Origin: Deltaproteobacteria bacterium
GTDB lineage: Bacteria; Myxococcota_A; Polyangia; Haliangiales; Haliangiaceae
Direction: 5' to 3'
Length of the DNA: 46,841 bases
NCBI GenBank assembly: GCA_021413675.1
Contig: JAIOQA010000327.1
Coordinates: forward strand, 1 to 46,841
The notes under the pieces were generated by a model. That model saw nothing but the letters and a program-made list of their open reading frames with translations, ran no database searches and was not told the DNA's origin. Each line of letters starts with the position of its first letter. Position 1 is the first letter of the stretch. The translations under genes were made by a program, and so were the position numbers. Below are positions 41,237-46,841 of the stretch, one piece after another.

Positions 41237-42871
41237 CTACCGCGGGTGCGCGCGGAACCGCGCGTCGATCGTGCGCAGCTCGCGGCACGCGCCGGGCTCC
41301 GGCACGCGCGGCGGGTCGCAGGCCCCGGGCATCGCGCTCTCGACCCAGTTGACGTAGGCCTCGTCGGCGACCGGGCCGCCGCCGGGCCAGGCGGCGTACG
41401 CGAGCACGAGCGCGAGGCCGCCGGCGATCGACGCGATCGCGACCCGCGCCCGCACCGCGTCGACGCCGGCGACCGCGAACGCGATCACCACCGCGACCAC
41501 GATCAGGTACGGCACCAGGCTCGCGAGGCCGCGCAGCCCGACCAGCCAGCCGGCGTTCCACGGCGCGTGGCCCTCGCGCATGAGCCGCAGCGTGACCTCG
41601 TAGAGCGGGTTCTTGAACTTCTCCGGGAAGTGCGGGTACTCGGCCGAGGCGCCGGCATAGATGACGATCGCGAGCACGACCGCCGCGCCGACCAGCGCGC
41701 GCGCCCACCACCGGCCCGGCGCCGCGTCGGTCCACGCCACCGCCGCCGCGATCGGCGGCAGCAGGAACGGCAGCATCGCCGTGATGTAGCGCGGCCCGAC
41801 GCCCCAGCCGCCGCGCCAGAAGTTGATGCTCGAGACGAACAGCAGATAGATGACGACGCACGCGATCGACACCGCCGCGTGGCGCCGCTCGCCGCCGCGC
41901 CACAGGAGCCACCAGCCGGGGATCGCGGCGAGGAGCCACGGCGCCAGCGTGACCAGCCCGTTGTCGGCGGAGACCGTCGAGCCCAGGAACGCCTCGGCGC
42001 GCAGCGCCGTGATGCCGAGGAAGCCCTGCTGGTGGAACTGCGCGAACGTCTCCGACGCGGCGTAGCCGGTGCGCAGCGGTCCGCCGAACGCCGCGGTGTG
42101 ATAGGCGAGCAGGATCGCGATCGGCACGACCGCGCCGGCGGCCGCCCAGCCGACCGCGGTCAGCACCTCGCGGCGCGGGCGGGTCGCGATCAGCCGCCAC
42201 ACGACATAGATCGCGATCGGCACGCCCGCGAACGCCGCCTGGTAGTCGACCAGCGGCGCGGCGCCCGCCGCGAAGCCGGCGGCCAGCATCCAGCGCAGCG
42301 CGCGCCGATCCTCGATCACCTCGATCGCGAGGATCCACGCGGTGCCGATGCACACCGCCGACAGCTGGTGCGAGATGAACAGCACCGAGTAGGTCATCGC
42401 CATCGAGCCCAGCGCGTAGGCCGCGATCACCAGCCGCCGGCTCTCCGGCCGCGGCGCCCAGCGCGCGAGGAAGCCCCACAGGAGCCACAGGAACAGGAGC
42501 GAGGGCACCACGCCGGTGGTCACGCGACACAGCCAGACCGTGAGCGCCAGCGACGGCTCGCCGTGGCCGGTCGCGTGGGTGATCGCGGTGAGGATCGCGT
42601 ACGGCGGGATCGCCAGCATCGACGACCCCGGCGCCTTGTTCGAGTACTGGTGCCCGCCGCTCGGCGAGACGTCCGGGGTCGCGCCCCAGGTCTGGACCTC
42701 GTCGTCGATCGCGACCGTGCCGCGCTCGACCATCGCCTTCACGAGGTAGGCGCGCGGCAGCTCGTTGGCGCTCGAGATCGCCGGGAAGTACGGGACCGAG
42801 TACAGGTACGCGAACGCGATCCCTATCGCCAGCCCGTAGCGGACCAGCCACGCGCGAACCGCCGTCGGCAC
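41237..42871 (-). CDS. Polytopic membrane protein, GT-C-like
   Basis: A 544-residue protein with about 11 transmembrane segments. The first outer loop (SSANELPRAYLVKAMVERG, with Asn-Glu) and a second loop with DDEVQTWGATPD resemble GT-C glycosyltransferases; mid-protein segments FWRGGWGVGPRYI are typical of the same group of delta-proteobacterial proteins. A soluble Cys-containing tail (CDPPRVPEPGAC) closes the protein. GTG at 42871 preferred over 42910 because it gives the first helix a short basic n-region. Substrate unknown; probably cell-envelope glycosylation. Confidence 0.65.
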   Translation of the reverse strand: MPTAVRAWLVRYGLAIGIAFAYLYSVPYFPAISSANELPRAYLVKAMVERGTVAIDDEVQTWGATPDVSPSGGHQYSNKAPGSSMLAIPPYAILTAITHATGHGEPSLALTVWLCRVTTGVVPSLLFLWLLWGFLARWAPRPESRRLVIAAYALGSMAMTYSVLFISHQLSAVCIGTAWILAIEVIEDRRALRWMLAAGFAAGAAPLVDYQAAFAGVPIAIYVVWRLIATRPRREVLTAVGWAAAGAVVPIAILLAYHTAAFGGPLRTGYAASETFAQFHQQGFLGITALRAEAFLGSTVSADNGLVTLAPWLLAAIPGWWLLWRGGERRHAAVSIACVVIYLLFVSSINFWRGGWGVGPRYITAMLPFLLPPIAAAVAWTDAAPGRWWARALVGAAVVLAIVIYAGASAEYPHFPEKFKNPLYEVTLRLMREGHAPWNAGWLVGLRGLASLVPYLIVVAVVIAFAVAGVDAVRARVAIASIAGGLALVLAYAAWPGGGPVADEAYVNWVESAMPGACDPPRVPEPGACRELRTIDARFRAHPR

Positions 42872-42932
42872 GCGCGGACCATACACAATCCAGCGACGAC
42901 GTGGGCGCACCGGACCACCGCGCCCATCGAAC

Positions 42933-42986
42933 GTTGACCTGGCCGTTGACCCGGGCGTTGACGACGACGTCTTCGTCGAGGTTGAC
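42933..42986. repeat. GTTGAC direct repeats at 12-base spacing
   Basis: GTTGAC occurs at 42933, 42945, 42957 and 42981, i.e. in register with a 12-base period (one site missing at 42969), and again at 43018. The block lies in the ~330-base gap between the divergent membrane-protein and GT2 genes. The implied Val-Asp peptide has no start, so it is not coding. Confidence 0.7.
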
Positions 42987-42987
42987 G

Positions 42988-43107
42988 GCGACGGCGACGG
43001 CGACGTGTCACCTTGACGTTGACCTCGCGCGAGGCCGCGCGCGCGGGTGAGCCCCGCTCGGGGCCGCCCAGGTCGAGGTCACGGTTTCACGTTGCCGTCG
43101 CCGTCGC
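42988..43107. repeat. Long imperfect inverted repeat
   Basis: Left arm 42988-43027 and right arm 43074-43107 are reverse complements over ~35 bases (19 of 20 at the outer part, GCGACGGCGACGGC...ACGTG, plus GACCTCG/CGAGGTC at the inner end). The 46-base loop contains a nested GCCCC-GCTC-GGGGC hairpin. It could form a cruciform or an RNA stem upstream of the GT2 gene. Confidence 0.7.
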
Positions 43108-43203
43108 GGACAACGCCCACGAGGTCGTCCACGCCCACGTCAACGAGGGCGACGCCCCGGCCCCGCTGCGATCGCACCGCCGCCGTGCTACCACCGTGGC
43201 CGC

Positions 43204-43905
43204 GTGCTGTTGTCCATCCTGATCCCGGCCTATCGGGAAGAAGCGACCATCGGCGAGGTCCTGCGCCGCGTCGCCGCGGTCGAGATCGAGTCCCTCGGCT
43301 TCACCAAGGAGATCGTCGTCTGCGACGACGGCTCCGATGACCGCACGCGGGCGATCGCGCTCGCGGCCGCGGCCGCCGACCCGCGCATCAAGGTGGTCTG
43401 GAACGAGCCCAACCGCGGCAAGGGCGCGGCGATCCGCACCGCGCTCGACGCGGCGACCGGCGAGTACTGCCTGGTGCAGGACGCCGACCTCGAGTACGAC
43501 GTCGGCGACTACCCGGCGCTCCTCCGCGAGGTGCTGCGCGGTGCGTCGGTGGTCTACGGCTCGCGGTTCCTGGCCAACGCGCGGCCGACCGGCATGGCGC
43601 TGCCGAACTACGTCGCCAACCGCATGCTGAGCGTGACCTCGAACCTGCTCTACGGCCTCTCGATCACCGACGAGGCGACCTGCTTCAAGGTGATCAAGAC
43701 CGACCTCCTCCGCTCGCTCGCGCTGACCTGCGAGGGCTTCGAGTTCTGCCCCGAGGTGACCGCCAAGCTCGGCCGCCGCGGCGTGAAGATCGTCGAGGTG
43801 CCGATCAGCTACTCGGCGCGCGCGATCGAGGAAGGCAAGAAGGTCCGCTGGACCGACGGCGTCGAGGCGATGTGGGTCCTGCTCAAGCTCCGGCTCGCCA
43901 AGTGA
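43204..43905 (+). CDS. GT2 glycosyltransferase, polyprenyl-phosphate sugar synthase-like
   Basis: A 233-residue GT-A glycosyltransferase similar to dolichol-phosphate mannosyltransferase (DPM1/polyprenyl-phosphate type). Motifs: [51 protein letters not shown] (the DxD-type metal site) and the [15 protein letters not shown] region. It would make polyprenyl-phosphate sugars, the donors used by GT-C membrane enzymes such as those encoded at 5.4, 37.2 and 41.2 kb. GTG start; overlaps the next gene by four bases, so they act together. Confidence 0.92.
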   Translation: MLLSILIPAYREEATIGEVLRRVAAVEIESLGFTKEIVVCDDGSDDRTRAIALAAAAADPRIKVVWNEPNRGKGAAIRTALDAATGEYCLVQDADLEYDVGDYPALLREVLRGASVVYGSRFLANARPTGMALPNYVANRMLSVTSNLLYGLSITDEATCFKVIKTDLLRSLALTCEGFEFCPEVTAKLGRRGVKIVEVPISYSARAIEEGKKVRWTDGVEAMWVLLKLRLAK

Positions 43906-46841
43906 CCGCCCCGATCGCTCCCCGCTTCCCGTCCGCCGGCGTCGGCATCCGCGCCGATCTGCGCCGCGGCCTCTTGATGGCCGCGGGCGGCGCCGGCCTG
44001 CTCCTGCCGATCGAGTACGTCGCCACGCTGTGGGCCTACCCGGGCGACATCTCGATCGTCACCGCGCTGCGGGTGCTGGCGCTGTGCGCGACCCTGCTCG
44101 CGCTGGCGTGGGTCATCCTCGGCCCGCTGTGGGCGCTCGCGATCGCCTCGCCGCGGCTGGTCCGCGCGCTGTCCAGCGGCGACGCGCGCCACGGCGCCGG
44201 CCCGCTGGCCTGGCACCCGCGCCCCGACGCGCCGCGGCCCGGCGCGGCCTGGGTCTGGGCGCTGTTCGTCGGCGGCGGCGTGTTCCTGCTCGGCGTGCAG
44301 CGCGTGGCCGCCTGGGCCGCGACCACCTACAAGGAGCCGCAGCGGATCGGCATCCTGATCGCCGCCGCGGCCGCGGTCATCGTCGTGGTCGCGCTGGTCG
44401 TCGTCGTGCTCGTGCGCAAGCTGGTCGCGATCGTCGCCGAGGCGCTGTACCCGACCACCGGGCCGTGGTCGCCGTTCACCTCGTGGCGCGGCGCGGTCGC
44501 CGGCACCGCCGCGCTGATCCTCGGCGGCATGCTCGCGCTCCACCTCGCGGTGCCGGCGGCGCGCCCGGACCTGCCCTGGCGCCTGGTGCTCGCGGCCTAC
44601 ACGATCGGCATCGGCATGACCTGGGGCGCGCGCCGCGCGGCCCTGCCCCGCGCCCCGCTCGCCCGCCGCCGCAAGGCCGCGCTGCTCGGCGCCGCCGCGG
44701 CCGCGCTGATCGTGCCGAGCACGCTCGTCTGGTTCGGCGCCGACGTCACCGCCAAGTACGTCGTCGTCACCGCGTCACCGGTGCTCGACAAGGCGATCGG
44801 CTACGTGCGCTCGGCCAACGACTTCGACCGCGACGGCTTCGGCTCGCTGCTCGGCGAGAACGACTGCGCGCCGTTCGATCCCGAGCTGCACCCCGGCGCG
44901 AAGGAGATCGCCGACGACGACATCGATCAGAACTGCGACGGCCACGACTTCTCGCTGCGCAGCCTCGCGGCGGTGCCGAGCGGCCCGCGCATGCCGGTGC
45001 CCGCGGCGTTCGCGCGCAACGACTGGAACGTCCTGTTCATCACGATCGACACCGTCCGCTACGACCACACGACCTTCGGTGGCTACAAGGACGGCCCCAA
45101 GCACCGCGACACCACGCCCAACCTGGCCAAGCTGGTCAACCGCGCGACCTCGTTCTCGTTCGCCCAGGCGCCGGCCGCCGGCACGATGGCCTCGGTGCCG
45201 GCGATCATCACGTCGAAGTTCTTCCACAACGGCCTGGCGCTCGACGAGTCGAACATCAAGCCGGGCATGCCGCCGCGGCTCAAGCCCGAGAACACGCTCA
45301 TCACCGAGATCATGAAGCGCGGCGGCTACGCGACCGGCGTGATCCTCACCCACGAGTACTTCAGCGACTGGGGCATGCTCCAGGGCGTCGACGATCCCGA
45401 CATGGAGCTGACCAAGGACACCGATCCGTTCAAGGTCACCTCGCATCTCGTCACCGATCACATCCTCGCGTGGATCTCGCGCCACGCCGGCCAGAAGTGG
45501 TTCCTGTGGGCGCACTACCTCGATCCCCACGGTCGCTACGTCGCGCACCCCGACGAGGTCGACTGGAGCGCCACCGAGGAGGACAAGTACGACAGCGAGC
45601 TGTTCTTCACCGACAAGCAGCTCGGCCGGCTGTTCGACGAGCTGTCGCGGCTGCCCGGCGGCGATCGCACGATCATCGTCGTCACCGCCGATCACGGCGA
45701 CGGCTTCAACGAGCACGGCTTCATCAACCACGGCCAGGCGCTGTACCGCGAGCTCCTGAACGTCCCGATGATCATCTACGTGCCCGACAACCAGCCGCGG
45801 GTCGTGCCCGGCGCGACCTCGCCGCTCGATCTGGTGCCGACGATCGCCGACCTGACCGGCATCGACGTCTCCGACCTCGCGTTCGAGGGCAAGAGCCTGG
45901 TGCCGCAGCTGTTCTACCAGCGCGACGACATGGATCGCGTCGTGTTCTCCGAGACCAACTGGCCCAAGCGCCTGCGCTCGGCGACCTCGGCGGCGTGGAA
46001 GCTCATCTACAACATCGACGACAACCTCTACGAGCTCTACGACCTCAAGAACGATCCGTGGGAGAAGGTCAACGCGGTCTCGAAGGACAAGGACGCCTAC
46101 GCCGCGCTCAAGACCCAGCTCGACGCGTTCCTCGAGCGCGTGGTGTTCGCGCGCGATCCGGCGAACAACCAGATCGCGATGCGCATCGCCGAGGTGCTGC
46201 TGGCGAGCCCGCCCAAGATCGCGCGGCCGGTGAGCGGGGTCTCGTTCGACGACGGCCGCATCGAGCTGCTGGGCTGGGAGCCCGAGTCGCCGGGGCCGTA
46301 CAAGCCGGGCGAGAAGCTCTACGCCAAGGTCTACTTCGCGGTGCACGACACGCCGTCGGCGGCGTTCCGGCTGCAGCTCGAGGCCTGGCCGATGACCGGC
46401 GCGCTCGATCCGGCGGCGGCGCAGCCCAACCAGATCGCGCGCAGCCCGCTGCGGCTGACGCTCGATGGCCTGTTCTCCTCGGACCGCTGGCGCAAGGGCG
46501 ACACGATCCGCGAGCGCATCGGGCTGTTCGTCGGCAACGACTGGAAGGCCGGCGATCAGCTGGCGATCGGCCTGTGGATGACCGCGGCCAACGGCAAGCG
46601 CGCAACGCCGACCGGGCCCACGGTGGCCAACGATCCGGGCGTGACGGTGCTGGGCACGGTGCCGTTCGCGCCGCCGCCGCCGCCGCCGGGCCAGGTCGCG
46701 CCGGTGGTGCCCGGGGCGCCGGGTGCGCCGGGGATCGCGCCGAGCGGCCCGCCGCCGGGCGCCGGCTCGGGTGCGCTCGGCCCGACGCCGCCCGCGCCTG
46801 GCCCTGGATCCGGAGCGCTCGCTCCCCGTAGCCCCACGCCG
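43902..46841 (+). CDS. Membrane sulfatase/phosphatase-superfamily protein with MopE-type motif (3' end outside window)
   Basis: At least 980 residues. About six transmembrane helices (to ~residue 290) precede a MopE-like metal motif (DFDRDG at 307-312, [25 protein letters not shown] to 347) and an alkaline-phosphatase-superfamily domain: [10 protein letters not shown] (D383), T428 in [20 protein letters not shown] and [13 protein letters not shown] (D597, H598). The sulfatase C/S-x-P-x-R motif is absent, so a Thr-nucleophile phosphotransferase is possible. A C-terminal Pro/Gly-rich tail begins near residue 920 and continues past the window. GTG start overlaps the GT2 stop. Confidence 0.85.
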   Translation, partial: MTAPIAPRFPSAGVGIRADLRRGLLMAAGGAGLLLPIEYVATLWAYPGDISIVTALRVLALCATLLALAWVILGPLWALAIASPRLVRALSSGDARHGAGPLAWHPRPDAPRPGAAWVWALFVGGGVFLLGVQRVAAWAATTYKEPQRIGILIAAAAAVIVVVALVVVVLVRKLVAIVAEALYPTTGPWSPFTSWRGAVAGTAALILGGMLALHLAVPAARPDLPWRLVLAAYTIGIGMTWGARRAALPRAPLARRRKAALLGAAAAALIVPSTLVWFGADVTAKYVVVTASPVLDKAIGYVRSANDFDRDGFGSLLGENDCAPFDPELHPGAKEIADDDIDQNCDGHDFSLRSLAAVPSGPRMPVPAAFARNDWNVLFITIDTVRYDHTTFGGYKDGPKHRDTTPNLAKLVNRATSFSFAQAPAAGTMASVPAIITSKFFHNGLALDESNIKPGMPPRLKPENTLITEIMKRGGYATGVILTHEYFSDWGMLQGVDDPDMELTKDTDPFKVTSHLVTDHILAWISRHAGQKWFLWAHYLDPHGRYVAHPDEVDWSATEEDKYDSELFFTDKQLGRLFDELSRLPGGDRTIIVVTADHGDGFNEHGFINHGQALYRELLNVPMIIYVPDNQPRVVPGATSPLDLVPTIADLTGIDVSDLAFEGKSLVPQLFYQRDDMDRVVFSETNWPKRLRSATSAAWKLIYNIDDNLYELYDLKNDPWEKVNAVSKDKDAYAALKTQLDAFLERVVFARDPANNQIAMRIAEVLLASPPKIARPVSGVSFDDGRIELLGWEPESPGPYKPGEKLYAKVYFAVHDTPSAAFRLQLEAWPMTGALDPAAAQPNQIARSPLRLTLDGLFSSDRWRKGDTIRERIGLFVGNDWKAGDQLAIGLWMTAANGKRATPTGPTVANDPGVTVLGTVPFAPPPPPPGQVAPVVPGAPGAPGIAPSGPPPGAGSGALGPTPPAPGPGSGALAPRSPTP

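Noticed and set aside
42900..43016. Acidic Val-Asp-Gly peptide encoded by the GTTGAC repeats
   Set aside because: No start codon or ribosome-binding site in that frame; repeats are better explained as DNA elements.
43083..43098. GTTTCACGT as a parS half-site
   Set aside because: Only one half matches; the rest belongs to the long inverted repeat.

Overview
The window is very GC-rich bacterial DNA with nearly gap-free coding, many GTG starts and long accidental reading frames on the opposite strand. Gene content points to a member of the Myxococcota (a deltaproteobacterium in the older sense), possibly near Haliangiales/Kofleriaceae. The clues are a Myxococcales-type ECF sigma factor beside a Ser/Thr kinase with a zinc-finger N-terminus, many lipoproteins, a MopE-like calcium/copper-type motif, a roadblock protein in a MoxR operon, and efp-epmA. 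This placement is inferred from gene families, not measured.

Layout. 0-6.8 kb: a plus-strand run of a parvulin-like lipoprotein, a roadblock-like protein, and a DUF4350 / MoxR / DUF58 module, ending in a GT39-like membrane protein. 6.8-9.1 kb: polysaccharide deacetylase and HTTM membrane protein. 9.2-10.3 kb: a Y1 (REP-type) transposase and an ISKra4-like transposase remnant. 10.3-12.1 kb: epmA and efp. 12.3-13.7 kb: an FHA protein, a duplicated zinc-ribbon protein and folE. 13.8-18.9 kb: a compact sulfur/cysteine operon. 18.9-21.9 kb: a frameshifted beta-propeller gene. 22-26 kb: TusA, LarE, an M15-type murein hydrolase and a GH81 glucanase. 26-30.7 kb: an ECF sigma factor, two zinc-finger proteins (one fused to a kinase) and a Cys-rich lipoprotein. 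30.8-36.5 kb: SlyD, FMN glutamate synthase-like protein, Orn, GlgC, GlgA. 36.5-37.2 kb: a non-coding block with phased GTCCG repeats and DnaA-box-like sites. 37.2-46.8 kb: membrane glycosyltransferase-like proteins, a DUF4240 gene, a di-heme cytochrome, a GT2, and a membrane sulfatase-superfamily protein that runs off the end.

The most striking locus is the operon at 13.85-18.87 kb. It combines an Rrf2 regulator without cysteines, CysK, a short active-looking E1 (ThiF/MoeB type), a CysO-like sulfur carrier ending in GG, a second degenerate E1, CysM, a JAMM peptidase (Mec) and three small DsrE/TusD-, TusC- and TusB-like proteins. CysO-CysM-Mec is the known carrier-protein route to cysteine of actinobacteria. 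Here it appears joined to a TusBCD-like relay and to an E1 split into an ATP-binding part without its N-terminal arm and an arm-bearing part without its ATP loop. TusA and LarE lie 3 kb downstream.

Two regulatory discoveries also stand out. An identically spaced two-part promoter-like element precedes three genes around the ECF sigma factor. A helically phased, alternating GTCCG/CGGAC array sits next to a perfect DnaA box and is a candidate replication origin.

No tRNA, rRNA or CRISPR array was seen.
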